Assembly: GCA_001931905.2 (NCBI GenBank)
Contig: MSJI02000920.1
Coordinates: 1 to 64,000 of the forward strand
Reading direction: 5' to 3'
DNA: 64,000 bases
Source: Cladosporium sp. IMV 00045
Taxonomy: Eukaryota > Ascomycota > Dothideomycetes > Cladosporiales > Cladosporiaceae
Shown here: one piece after another, positions 9,384 to 20,036 of the stretch
Numbering within the stretch: the first letter of the stretch is position 1
How the letters are laid out: every line of letters begins with the position of its first letter
Program-made: the position numbers and the translations under genes
Notes under the pieces: generated by a model
What the model was told of the DNA's origin: nothing
Databases searched by the model: none
Seen by the model: the letters and a program-made list of their open reading frames with translations, nothing else

Positions 9384-12237
9384 TGTGGTGGTGTTGTGAT
9401 TTTGTCGTTTGAAAAGACGGGTGCTACCGGCCAGCGGAGTCAGAGAATGTTTTGATGGATTGCAAGGTGTGGCTCGAGCGTGCTGGCCGATATTGATGTC
9501 GATATTGCAATATCGATTGTGGATATGCAATGATGCCACACAAATCGATAGTGGTGATAGCGACGCGCCTGCGAAAGGCGAACAGTGGCGAGTTGTTGGG
9601 GAGATGTGCGCCGGGCGGTGAATGGTGTTGAACAGGGGGAATGTGGTCGACTTACAGTTGATAGCTGATTCCACTGGAATGCTTGGGTTGTTGGTTAAGG
9701 AATGAATGGAATTCGTGCCGGAGCAGCGATTCAACGAGCGTGGAAGCACAAAGGCTTTTTTGGGATGAAGACGACGACGGCGGATAGCTGGACGAGTTGC
9801 GGGATTGCAAGAATGAGAGTAGGCAGCGGGCGAGGGTTTTGAATCGAGAGAGCGAGCGATATGCCCGGGCTACAGATCGACACTTTCCATTTCACACCGA
9901 CAGGGGGGGTGAGATGCAATCTCGCTTGTTTCCGCCGATCCACTGTTCTGGGCATACCCATTGGCTGAACATCAGATGGCGTCCAGGAACCGCAAGTCTC
10001 GTCTTCTCTTTAGAGTTAGTTCGCCTGACAACCCCAAGAAGCGCTCGTGATCGTCGCGTGTCTGGTCCCGAGCCATCCTGCGTCTGGCTGGTGATGGCTT
10101 CACTCCAGTCAATCCTGTAGCGCCATTGTCCTGTAGCGCCGTCAATGACGATTCGTCTAGCCTACAACACGACGAGATACAAGTACATGTAAAAGCACCA
10201 CTCATCTCTGTCATACTCTCACTCAGAAAAGAAGTCAGCCATCAGTCAGTCTGCCGTGCCATCCTCCCGTCAATCACACCAGCATCCAGCATCTCCTAGC
10301 TCTCGGCCTAGACTTCTCGACCTTTTCCTCGGCGCTGAAGAAAACAAACGCTCCCGAACGCTCCAAGAGGAGAAGAGTCTCGCCCCAAGCGTTCTCTTCC
10401 ACTTACTCGACTCTCGTTCGCGGATCCCTCTCTCTCTCTTCTCCACGGCCCTCTTCCACCTCCACGCTGAAATACGGTAATATAACATCGGCAAATCCTC
10501 TCAACGGCGTCCGGCGCGCCACGCTCGCGCTGAGACCAGCAAAGTCAGCCAGGGGTGGGAGAGACATCCAAGCTCACCATCACTGGTTGGAAAATAGGGT
10601 CACTACTCCTTAAGTGACCACCCCGTACTAATATTCATGGGCATACCCAATGCTTTCGCTCGTATCACAGACTCGAAGTGCTCCATGCACTTTTGAGCAG
10701 TAGGGAAGAACCCACGTTCCCCCCAAAGCCAGTCGCTCTGTGTCCTGTGTGTATAGAGATTATTCCAATTCATGGACAACCCATCCGCATGGCAGTCCAT
10801 CCGTCAATCAATAATCCAGAGTTCCAGACACCCTCGCGCGCGCAAGAAACAATCACTTTCTTTCCCCCGTCCAACCAGACTTCCTTGCCCTACGCGGCAT
10901 GTCTCACTCTGAAGCGTGCGTGGCTGGCTGTGTTCCATTGACATTGGAGAGCGAGCCGTTTTTCTACCACTCTTTGACATGTAATTGCGCTTTTGTTTGT
11001 TGGTGTTCTGCCAAAGAAGAAGGTCTGGAGTGGCTAGCGCTTACTTCAGGATTCCGGTTCCTCTTGCAGAGCCCGTCCAGCCTTTCTTTCTTCCTGCATA
11101 GGTATGTGATCTCGAATCTGTGGTCAATGGTTGTGTCGTGCCCCGATGTTCTGGATGCGCGGGTGAGATGGTTTGCTTTCTCCGCACTTCTGGATAGGGC
11201 TCGTACCTTTACCGTGGTTTTCGCTGGTGGGCACTGCAGCGTTCGAGAACTTGAGCTCACATCTGCATCGGGATGGATGATGACCAGGCCATTGATATGC
11301 TCTGTCGCCCTTGAATCGGGTTGTGCGACTTGAGACGAGCGCTTACTCTGACATGTTGTGTCTCAGCATGCTTCTTCGCAATCGATATGGGATTAGCAGA
11401 GCGTAGCATGAGGGCGCAATCGAATCGTAGACTCTTACTTTGTGAACATGGTGAAGTTGCTTATCGAAGGGCATTGTGAGAGCGACGCGAGAAGTAATCG
11501 TTGCATGTGGTGGTTATATATCTAGGTACCGAAAGCGTTGCCTGCCCTCTCGAGGTTCATTCGGACCATCCAATATCACGGTCGCTCTCAAGGTGGTATT
11601 TCGGCTCGCTTCTTGGTATATCAATAACTTCTGTCCTGTTGATTACTGGTTGATAGAGATTTGGACACTTTTCGAGGGTATCTAATGCGTAGTCGAGGCA
11701 CCTCAACAGTCTTGCTATCGTCAAAGTGGTTGCTTGAATTGTGGTCTACCAAATCCGCAAAATACAAGGTGCTATGAGTATCGTCGAGTTCATGTGGTTA
11801 TACAATTGCCCGTTAGTCCCCTTTTAGACTATATAGCACAAGGATCTATAGTATCGTTCTTTGCTATACAATATCTGTGTGTCTCTTGTTGCGTTGCCGA
11901 GCAATGTCTGGATCGCATTTCTGCATGCATCTTCTAGGGTTAGGGTTGGTGCTCAAGTGGCGAATCGCCTCGGCGCTCTATGGGTGACGAGGTTATTGCA
12001 CGATGATTGTGCCTGAATCTGATGAATCGCACATACATGAATCGATGAAGATCTATGTCAGTAGACAAGCACATTGCTACCTATTCTAATTACAAGAAAC
12101 GTGTCTTCGTACTAATGTACGAACGATCATACCAAGCCCCCAGAGCATCATTTCCCACGTCACGACACTTCGGCTGGCGGATGGTCCTCACATCCGTCCT
12201 GCAGGAAACCCCCCGGGTGGTGAACAACGAACAAGTC

Positions 12238-12249
12238 GATCTCGAGATC
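12238..12249. promoter_or_regulatory. GATCTCGAGATC palindrome upstream of the BLI-3 gene
   Basis: A perfect 12-bp palindrome with two inverted GATC cores lies about 330 bp upstream of the start codon. In Neurospora the light-regulated promoters bound by the White Collar complex carry GATC-based motifs, so this is a candidate light element by inference only. Confidence 0.3.
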
Positions 12250-12535
12250 TCATCGCCAACAAACATCATGGCAAACTGCCCGAGATCAAAAACAAGAGGG
12301 TCCAATTCTCCGCTCTGTCGCAGCTCTCCTGGTCTTGCAGCTTCCTTACATCATGACTTTTGCCAAAGTCGCCCCAGAAGCGCGTCACTCTTACCTACAC
12401 TCTGCCATCATGCTTGAGAATCCGTAGCAAACGCGACACTCTCGGAGCGGGCAAATACGCATCCCGCCGCCTTTCTGCAGCATTAGCATTACAGAGGGGT
12501 AGGTAGCTGAGGTTGCATTCATCCTAACCGTCAAT

Positions 12536-12543
12536 TATATAAA
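12536..12543 (+). promoter_or_regulatory. TATA box of the BLI-3 gene
   Basis: TATATAAA lies 37 bp before the start codon. This is a consensus TATA element, so the 5' UTR must be very short if it is used. Confidence 0.5.
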
Positions 12544-12579
12544 CCTTCCAACCATCTCTTCCACTCGATCTAGAAGACA

Positions 12580-13483
12580 ATGTTCACCACCCGCCGCACC
12601 CTCACATCTCTCGCCTCACGAATCTCCATCCAGACTTGCACAAAACCCACTCCTCTCACTTCCTTCCCCGTCAGATCTTTCGCAGCAAGCACCAAATTCA
12701 CCATGCCCGAGCCTCTGAAGCCCGAGGAGGTCAACTCCAAAACCGACCCATCGGTCTCCAAGCAGTTCGACACCGAGGCCTCCCTCGACACCAAAACTAA
12801 AGACCTGTATGCCATCATCGACGGCCTCAAAATCGGCATGCTGGGCACCTACCGTCCAGGCATCGGCGTGAGCTCCCTCCAACAACAAACCCCACCTGTC
12901 ACATACCCTATCAATCCAAAATCATCAACTAACACCGCTCTCCCCAGCCCGTCGCCCGCTCCATGGCCATCGCCAAACGCACGGGACCGGACTTCCTCTT
13001 CCTGGCCAACGCGCACAGCCAGAAATTCACCGACCTCGAGCAAGGCAAGCCCGAGGCCTGCATTTCCTTCACCAACTCCAGCAACCAGGACTGGGTCTCC
13101 GTGACGGGCGAGGCCGTCGTCACCTCCAACTCCGACCCGCGCATCAAAGAGGTCTGGAGCAAAGGCGCGGCCGCGTGGTTCGGCGACCTCAAGGACGGAG
13201 TGCACACTGGCGGCCCGGAGGATCCGCGCATGAAGTTGATTGAGATTAAGGCCAAGTGTGAGTTGATTCAAAATCCTGGGAGTGTACGTTCTCGAACGAT
13301 GAGCTGACAAAGGATTCTGCAGACATCTCATACTGGAAGCACGAAGTCGGTGGCCTGGGCTTTGCGAAGGAAATCGTCGGCGCTAATCTGACCGGCGGCG
13401 TGGCCAACACGGGCACTCTGCGCGAACTCAAGGAGGATGAGATCGCGCAGGCCAGGAAGAACGATAGCTCCATGAGCTCGTAA
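12580..13483 (+). CDS. bli-3: BLI-3-like FMN-binding split-barrel protein (PNPOx-like)
   Basis: Three exons (12580-12867, 12948-13257, 13323-13483) with introns of 80 and 65 nt encode 252 aa. After a basic, Ser/Thr-rich N-terminus that could be a mitochondrial presequence (MFTTRRTLTSLASRISIQ), the core contains LDTKTKDLYAIIDGLKIGML. Across the first splice it reads RPGIG-PVARSMAIAKR. The pyridoxamine-oxidase-like split barrel continues through FLFLANAHSQKFTDLE, DWVSVTGEA and GLGFAKEIVGANLTGG. This matches the blue-light-induced BLI-3/general-stress family, which binds flavin but has no established substrate. Both joins keep the frame (T|AC gives Tyr at the second). A TATA box and a GATC palindrome lie upstream. 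An internal ATG at the MPEPLKPEE position could give a cytosolic form. Confidence 0.9.
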
Positions 13484-14478
13484 GTCTTACCAGAAAAGCC
13501 GTGGGGCGGCCTGAGACTCGACCTGTCATGTCATGTCATGTCATGTCATGTCGGGTTCCCTTTCCTTCGACTTTCTTGATGTTGATTTGTCACGATTATC
13601 TACCCAAGCAACATATATCATGAGATTGAAATAATGAGTATAATTGTCCTTTTCCTCTGGCAGAAATAAAACCCGTCTTTGAGCTGGTAAATCCGTGTGT
13701 TGTCGGTCTATGAATCAGTCGTGTCGTAGACCGTCTGTACGATTGCAATCAATCAATGATGATTCGGGTTGCGTTGAAAGATAATGAAAGCACAATTGAG
13801 CAGTACGGATCATGACCTGAAATCGATTTATTGCTGTCAAGAGCTACATGTAGCCATTCAACATTAATCTCCAGTAACATTACTTTCCACTTATCAAATA
13901 GCAGTACTGTTGATCGTTCAGTGCTCCGCAAGAGCATCGATCCCGATATGAAGCAGGCGCATTTGTGCTGTCAGGTTCAATCAGATACAGATAGACATGC
14001 ACTACCGTGAGGAACGTCAGAACGTCTCAGCACAATCTGATGGACTGCACCACCTCCATACACCTCTTCTGGACCTTGCACACATACACCATGCTTCACA
14101 AGAACCAAAGACAGCATGGAATGTCTCAAGCAAATCTAGGCGTAGCCCTGAGAAGCCTGGATCGCAGAGCCAAAAAGTTCCCGCGTTTTTCCCGAAGAAC
14201 CTTTTCAAGCATGTCAATTCGACTTTTCCAGACCTTTTTTGTTTTAACTACCTCCACAACGATCTTTTGCTCTTTCTCTTTCGCACTTCGTCGCACTACT
14301 TTCCAATCCGAAGCTCTCAAGCAATATTTGTTCGAGTTCCAGAAAGACAGCGCATGGCGAAACGGCACAGCGCATGCCAGTAAAGAGACAAGCCGCAGCT
14401 CAAAACGTATATAATCAATTAGCACGCTTCCGGAATCATCCGCTTCCTACGGGACGAAAGCGAACCGCTACTTCACGA
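13484..14478. other. Intergenic region after the BLI-3 gene
   Basis: No supported gene. It begins with the BLI-3 3' UTR, which carries a TGTCA microsatellite. Confidence 0.5.
13524..13552. repeat. (TGTCA)n pentanucleotide microsatellite
   Basis: Five and a half to six perfect tandem copies of TGTCA lie just after the BLI-3 stop codon, probably in the 3' UTR. This is a likely polymorphic locus. Confidence 0.9.
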
Positions 14479-14583
14479 ACACCCGTGACGCAGTGGCTTA
14501 GCGTGTCGTTCTTATACGCGTTCCCCTCACGGGGAACCCGCATGGTAATGCGAAAGTCGAGGGTTCGAATCCCTCCGGGTATG
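14479..14583 (+). tRNA. tRNA-Ile(TAT) with a 31-nt intron (probable)
   Basis: The D arm is ACGC-AGTGGCTTA-GCGT and the anticodon loop CTTATA...A reads TAT (Ile). The variable region is AAGTC and the T arm GAGGG-TTCGAAT-CCCTC. The acceptor arms ACACCCG and CGGGTAT pair except for C:A at the second pair. The anticodon stem TCGTT/TGCGA has a T:T at its inner pair. The intron (14517-14547) includes the stable hairpin GTTCCCC-TCAC-GGGGAAC. Introns are usual in eukaryotic tRNA-Ile(UAU). The two mismatches leave open a degenerate copy or a slightly different intron boundary. Confidence 0.65.
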
Positions 14584-15180
14584 TCAACTCTTGAGCTTCT
14601 CTCAACATAATTGTGATAAGTTCATGCTCTGACATCCTTACTAGGTGTACATGTTGCTTTCGATACTTTTTTTTTGTTCTTTTTGTCTTGTCTTGATGTA
14701 AGTTTGTTGTTATTGTGCTTTTGGCTGTCCGCCAGCCTATCTTGCCTAGGTGAGGTGGACGTACGTACTTCGAAGTGCTTTAATCACTTTCATGCCCAAT
14801 TCGAGTCGATCGGCAATCCATGTCAATGCCTGAGAGCATTCATTCTTCCTTGCCGATCAACGAGGGAAAATGAGCATCTAAAAGCCCTCTGGGCAGGACT
14901 TTGTGCACAAGAGGCTTGGGGATGTAAGCAGTGAAAGCCTTCGAAGATAGACAATGCGGAAGCAGAGGCTGTCTCCTCACGCGCTTTGATATGCGACACG
15001 ATACTTCTTTCAAAGACGGCGCGTCGATCTCGGGAAGAGCTCGCGACACAGCCTCAAGGTCTAACACAAGAGCACACCATGATGGAAGAGAACGAGGAAG
15101 TAAAAACAAACTTTCTATTTCATGCTAGATTTTGACTGTTAAACCAAGAGAACATAACCTGCCTTGCACTTTGCCACTCT
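14584..15180. other. Intergenic between tRNA-Ile and threonine synthase
   Basis: No supported gene. A T-rich run follows the tRNA at about 14666 and could end Pol III transcription, though it lies some 80 bp downstream. Confidence 0.4.
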
Positions 15181-17007
15181 CTAAGCCCTCTTCTCCTCCT
15201 CAACTCTCTTGACGACAATCTCCCTCACGCCCTCCCAGCTAGCCTTAGCGTCCAACACACGCTTCTCCCTCTGCTCAAGACCGTGGAACTGCTCAGGCAG
15301 GACAGTCTCGAAAGAGAAACCAGGCTGGTCCTTGAGCGCCAACTCGACGGCGTGCGAGAACTTCGCCGGGTGAGCGGTGGCGAGCGAGATGTGGTGGGCG
15401 CCCTTGCCGGCGTCGGCGATGGAGCGCAACGAAGCGGCGATGCCGATGGCGGAGTGCGGGTCGAGAATGTAGTGGCCCTCGTTCTCCGTGCCGGTGGTGG
15501 CCTTGTGGCCGTTTGCGGCGCCGTTGGCATGCTTTTGCGCCGGCAGAGTCCAGCCGTAGACTTGCTTGATGGTGTCGATGGTTTGCTTGTCACTGACGCG
15601 CTCGGAGGCGAAAGACTCCTTGGCCGCGGCGAGGATATCCGGGTCGACGCCGAATCCGCCGTCGTTCTTGAGCTGCGCGAGCCAGGTCTTGACTTTCTCG
15701 CCGGCTTCCATGCGGCGGCGGTTGGTCTCTTCGGTCTTGCTGGTGCGGTAAGCGAGGTACCACAGCAGACGCTCGAAGTTGGAGGAGACGAGAATGTCCA
15801 TGGCGGGTGCGAGCGTTTCCTTGACGCCTTCGACGTGTGCCTTGGCGCCGTCCTCCTCGAAACCGCCCTCAGCCTCACGGCCGTGCACGGGGTGCTTCTC
15901 GTAGTGGCCGGTCCTCCAGAAACGGTGGAGGATGTCGTTCTCGTTGGTGGCGATGACGAGCTTCTCTGCAGGAAGACCCATGCGGGTGGCGAAGTAGCCG
16001 GCAATGATGTCGCCAAAGTTGCCGGTGGGCACGACGAAACGGACCTTGGGGTCTGATGATCCGGTCTGGCGAGCGATGTTAAAGTAGGAGTGGAAATAGT
16101 AGGTCATCTGGGCAAGGATGCGAGCCCAGTTGATGCTGTTGACAGCTGCGAGACGGTGAGTGCGGTTGATCTCAGGGTCGGCAAAGAGGGCTTTGACGAT
16201 GTCCTGCTATCGTCAGTATGTAGTCAAGCTGCGTCACTTCTCAAGATCCTTACCTGGCAGTCGTCGAAGGTGCCCTCAACGGCAAGGTTGTGTACATTGG
16301 CGTCCAAGACAGTAGTCATCTGAGCCTCTTGGATCGGGCTGACCTTGCCCTTGGGGTGCATGATGAACACACTGACATCCTTCTTGCCACGAAGACCGTA
16401 GATAGCAGCAGAGCCGGTGTCACCACTGGTTGCGCCAACAACGGTCAGGTGTTCTCTGGTCTGTCCCTCTTCTTTACCACTGTTTCTGCGGGTAAGGAAG
16501 TACTCAAACAAGTTTCCGAGGAACTGAAGAGCGACATCCTTGAAAGCAAAGGTTGGACCATGGAAGAGTTCCAGCAGGTGGAGGTTCTTCTCTTGGTCAA
16601 GGGTGGTGATAGGAACGATGTTGTCTGCGCGGAATGTGCCGTAGCTCTTCTTGATGATCTCCTTGAGGTCGGCTTCGGGAATCTCCTCGCGGGAAACGTA
16701 GAGGGAGAAGATCTCGAAGGCGAGGTCTTGGAAGGACAGATCCCGCCATCTTGTCTGCCAGTCGGATGGGAGGGAGGGGATCTCTTCGGGGATGAACAGG
16801 CCGCCGTCGTTGGCGAGACCCTTTAGGACGACGTCTTCGAAGGAGAGCTGGGTGGCTTCTCAGCGTAAGCTCCAGTGCATTTTGTGCCATACCAATTGAC
16901 AATTGTTGATGCATTTTGTACAATGCGCCAGATGGCGGGGTTCAACGTACGTCGTAGGAGCCGCCACGCGTGCTCAGGTAGCGCTGGGAGGCTGTGTGAG
17001 AGACCAT
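15181..17007 (-). CDS. THR4: Threonine synthase
   Basis: Three exons (16951-17007, 16254-16847, 15181-16203) with introns of 103 and 50 nt encode 557 aa. Exon 1 gives MVSHTASQRYLSTRGGSYD, the N-terminus typical of fungal threonine synthases. The PLP lysine is predicted at about Lys122 in FHGPTFAFKDVALQF. Other family motifs are VVGATSGDTGSAAIYGLRGK, FIMHPKGKVSPIQEAQM, EGTFDDCQ-DIVKALF across intron 2, and VRFVVPTGNFGDIIAGY. The enzyme converts O-phosphohomoserine to threonine, the last step of threonine synthesis. It is about 40 residues longer than the yeast enzyme, mostly in the C-terminal part (an Ala/Asn-rich loop near HANGAANGHKA). The first exon is short, but the frame is continuous. 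Confidence 0.94.
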
Positions 17008-17636
17008 GATGTGAGAGTCACGGTGCTGTAAGGGAAATGAGAGGTGTAATGTGTATGGTATGATGGTTTGTACGGTATAGACAGGACTTCGACATGTACT
17101 ACAATAATGCCCTCTCACAGCGGCATGACTGGGCCAAATTTCTGGCGGGGCCCTACTCTCAGCCATTGGTCCCTTTGCGATGTCGGCGCCACGCGCGGGC
17201 TCGGCCTTAATTGCAGCCAGCCAGCCCTGTTGCTGGAGATGTGTTGGCAAGGCTGAGAAGCGCGGGTGCTAAATTGATTAATCGATCAATGATCAATCGA
17301 TCTTGACGTACGCTTTAATGAAACACAGTTCTCTTTGTAGACGCTCGTTTATGTAGACGTTCAATTGGAGCCACGAAGGAGCAACATCCAAGCAAGGTCA
17401 GCCCGTGACGAACCGACGAGTTACGTCAGGCGACAGCTGAGCCACTTCGCCCACATAACAGCCCGAACCCACTACAACGGACAGACTCACAAACTCAGCT
17501 CTCGACTTCCTGCAAGGTACCTGTGCCAACCCGTGGTACGACGCACACAACTGAACGACCGTTTGCTATATCTCTCCTTCGCCCATGAGCGGCACTCTTG
17601 TCTCCTGATCTCGACATTGCAACAACATATCCAATC
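17008..17636. promoter_or_regulatory. Divergent upstream region of THR4 and the HET-C gene
   Basis: Two genes are transcribed away from this 629-bp gap, so both promoters lie here. A cluster of alternating ATCGAT/TTGATTAATCGATCAATGATCAATCGATC sequence at about 17273-17302 forms overlapping AT-rich palindromes. No known factor is assigned. Confidence 0.45.
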
Positions 17637-20036
17637 ATGGCAAACACTAAGCTCCTCATTCTGCTGGGCCTCATTGTGCTCTTGTGCCTGGCCACTCCCT
17701 CTCATGCCTTTGGTGCCGGTAACATCGCCTCGATTTCCAAGATCGAAGGCCACAACTGGCGCCATGGCGATATCGAAGACATGCTCGAAAAGGTCGCATG
17801 CTTGAAAGGCCACAAATGGTCCAGCATGATGATCAAGCGCGTCTACTTTGGAAACTGGCTCCGCGACTACTCCCAAGCTGTCGACGTTGGAACTCTCAAG
17901 GGTGTTCAAGCAGACACAATCAGAGTTCTCGTTTGGGTCCTTGCCTTCATGTCTTTTGGTTATGCCACTGCTGAGTTCGAGGTCACTGCTGAGCGTCTCG
18001 GCACGTACAGACCCGAAGAGCACATTGACAACCCCAAGGATTACGCCGACAACGAAGATGCGAGAAAGTATGATGAGCGCCTGCGCGGTCCCGTTCACCC
18101 GGACGAGCTTGCTGTAGACCCCGACACTGGCATGAAAAACTACATTGCCAACGAACGTGGCGGCTGGGCGACTTCTACGGGCTATGTCAAGTACAGCTTT
18201 GCTCGTGCCATCCACTTTGGTCGCATGTACACCCATGGTGCTAACAAAGGACGCGAGGAGGATCTCTGTGAAGCACTGAGATGTCTGGGACAGGGACTTC
18301 ACTGTGTTGAAGACTTTGGTGCCCATACCAACTACGTCGAGCTAGCTCTTCGCGAGCTGGGCTATAGCAACGTTTTCCCTCACGTTGGCATCAATTCAGG
18401 TATCAACTTGCGTGGTAAACATACCTTCCCGCTCGTCACTGGAACTTTCGGAGGTGTGGATTTCCTCCACTCTGTCCTTGGTGAAGCGAACGATCACATC
18501 ACCCAGACCGAAGTCGAGGAGATGGATGCTGCTCTTTCACAAGCTCAGGGAGGTCAGGGAGGAAACGCTTCTGGTAGTCGTGGCTTTGGTGGCCCCTCAT
18601 CTGGTGGAGGCGGCTCGGATCTCATTAGCCTCCTCGCCAAGGTGCCTGGCACAGGCGGTCTCATCCAAGAGGCAAATGACCTGAAAGCAGCTTCGGATGC
18701 TGAAGCTGCTCGTCAAGCTGGCGGTGGCTACAGCGCCTCTCGTGCTGATCCCACTTTTGCTGCCCCTCCTGGCTCAGAGGGTGGACCACCCGGCCCTAAT
18801 GTTCCTGGCACCGATATTGACCCTCAGGCTGCCATCAAAAAGATTTACCCGATTCTGGCGTTCCGTGACAAGGTTGTTCGCACCATCTCCAACATTGTTA
18901 GCAAGATCCCTGGTCTTGAAAAAATGATTGAAACTATCAGCGAGAGAGTTACTCTTTTCATCATGGGTTTGCTAGCACCGTATATCAAGCCCATCATCGC
19001 TGCGGCATCCAACTCACTCAAAACTGGCAGCAGCACTGTCGTTGACGCCAGCGCGAAGCAACAGTATCTCGTCTGGGACGATCCCCACTGCACGGACCCG
19101 ACTCACTCGATGCTTTCCAAAGATCACTTCAGCAACATCCTCAACCAGCCAGCCGGCGAGCTTGCCTCCGCAATCTTGCAATACGTCGCTCCGCGTGTTG
19201 TGTACGCCATGGATCACCCGGACGTGCCAGAGAACGAGGTCTTGGACGATGTTTGCAGGATCTTCCACCATCCTGCAATTCGCGACAACAACCTCGAGGC
19301 TCACAGAAACATGTTCGCGACTGTGGAGAACTGGGTTCACCACCAGCGCGACCCGAGCCACAGACTGAACAGCATTCTCAGTTCGGAGAGTGTCAAAGCA
19401 GGCAAGAACCATGTAGTACAAGATATGACGGGCTTCCCCAACCCTCAGGGAGGCCACAGCCACGGCGGCCCTGGCGGACATGGTGGCCATGGATCAGCTG
19501 GCGGGATTGGCGGTATGCTTTCCTCCTTCTCCAACTCCGGCAGCTCGAGCAACCAGGGCGGTTCAAGCGGCGGAATCGGCGGAATGCTGTCCTCCATCGC
19601 CGGTTCCGGTAACAGGCAAGGCGGATCCGGCGGTGGACTTTCCAACATTCTGTCTCAATTCTCGGGCGGCGGCCACGGTTCCAGCGGAGGCGGTATGTTC
19701 GGATCCCGTGGTATGGACGACGGCAGCAGCGGCGGCGCTCCAGGAGGCCCTGGCTACGGCACTCCGCCTGCAGCCACTGGCTCTCCTGCTCAGCAATACG
19801 GTGGCTACCAACACCCCGGCTATGGTAACCAGCAACCTCAGCCTGCAGGCTTCCAGCCGGGAGATCACGATGCCTACCCGACTGCTTACCAGCAGGGATA
19901 CGAGCAGCCTCCGCAGCATTACCAGCAGGGTGGATATGGACAGCAGCAGGGTGGCTATGGACAACAGCAAGGGTATAATGGAGGTTACGGTTATCAGTAT
20001 GGACAAGGCGGTGGCTATGGAGGAGGCGGTTACTGA
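17637..20036 (+). CDS. HET-C-family heterokaryon incompatibility protein
   Basis: Single exon, 799 aa. The start at MANTKLLIL opens directly into a hydrophobic signal peptide (LLILLGLIVLLCLATPSHAFGAGNI). The body up to about residue 600 is the Het-C domain. Conserved parts include GHNWRHGDIEDML, MMIKRVYFGNWLRDYSQAVDVG and LGQGLHCVEDFGAHTNYVEL, where His, Asp and His residues resemble a metal site. The C-terminus (about 604-799) is Gly-rich, then Gln/Gly/Tyr/Pro-rich with repeats such as GGYGQQQ. In Neurospora the het-c locus controls non-self recognition during hyphal fusion through allelic differences plus a NACHT-type partner gene. No such partner is seen next to this gene. An upstream in-frame ATG at 17598 would put 13 polar residues before the signal peptide and is less likely. 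Confidence 0.9.
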   Translation: MANTKLLILLGLIVLLCLATPSHAFGAGNIASISKIEGHNWRHGDIEDMLEKVACLKGHKWSSMMIKRVYFGNWLRDYSQAVDVGTLKGVQADTIRVLVWVLAFMSFGYATAEFEVTAERLGTYRPEEHIDNPKDYADNEDARKYDERLRGPVHPDELAVDPDTGMKNYIANERGGWATSTGYVKYSFARAIHFGRMYTHGANKGREEDLCEALRCLGQGLHCVEDFGAHTNYVELALRELGYSNVFPHVGINSGINLRGKHTFPLVTGTFGGVDFLHSVLGEANDHITQTEVEEMDAALSQAQGGQGGNASGSRGFGGPSSGGGGSDLISLLAKVPGTGGLIQEANDLKAASDAEAARQAGGGYSASRADPTFAAPPGSEGGPPGPNVPGTDIDPQAAIKKIYPILAFRDKVVRTISNIVSKIPGLEKMIETISERVTLFIMGLLAPYIKPIIAAASNSLKTGSSTVVDASAKQQYLVWDDPHCTDPTHSMLSKDHFSNILNQPAGELASAILQYVAPRVVYAMDHPDVPENEVLDDVCRIFHHPAIRDNNLEAHRNMFATVENWVHHQRDPSHRLNSILSSESVKAGKNHVVQDMTGFPNPQGGHSHGGPGGHGGHGSAGGIGGMLSSFSNSGSSSNQGGSSGGIGGMLSSIAGSGNRQGGSGGGLSNILSQFSGGGHGSSGGGMFGSRGMDDGSSGGAPGGPGYGTPPAATGSPAQQYGGYQHPGYGNQQPQPAGFQPGDHDAYPTAYQQGYEQPPQHYQQGGYGQQQGGYGQQQGYNGGYGYQYGQGGGYGGGGY

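Larger units (their letters stand above)
9384..12579. other. Long gene-free region
   Basis: 3.2 kb with only short, unconvincing frames on both strands. It holds the upstream region of GH17 (left) and of the BLI-3 gene (right). Visible small structures are a tandem 12-mer tcctgtagcgcc at 10113-10124 and 10129-10140, and a telomere-like TAGGGTTAGGGTT at 11935-11947. A 12-bp palindrome GATCTCGAGATC lies at 12238-12249. Confidence 0.55.

Noticed and set aside
8058..9455. A 465-codon plus-strand frame rich in Val/Asp/Gly
   Set aside because: Exactly antisense to the GH17 gene; the frame stays open because of GC-biased third positions. The GH17 frame has a signal peptide and catalytic motifs.
9384..9749. 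Extended N-terminus for GH17 from an upstream ATG
   Set aside because: It would bury a perfect signal peptide and adds random-like sequence.
10899..11333. A 144-codon plus-strand frame in the long gap
   Set aside because: Cys/Phe/Ser/Trp-rich composition like random sequence, with no domain or splice partner.
15283..16056. A 257-codon plus-strand frame
   Set aside because: Antisense to THR4, with no motif and composition typical of a shadow frame.
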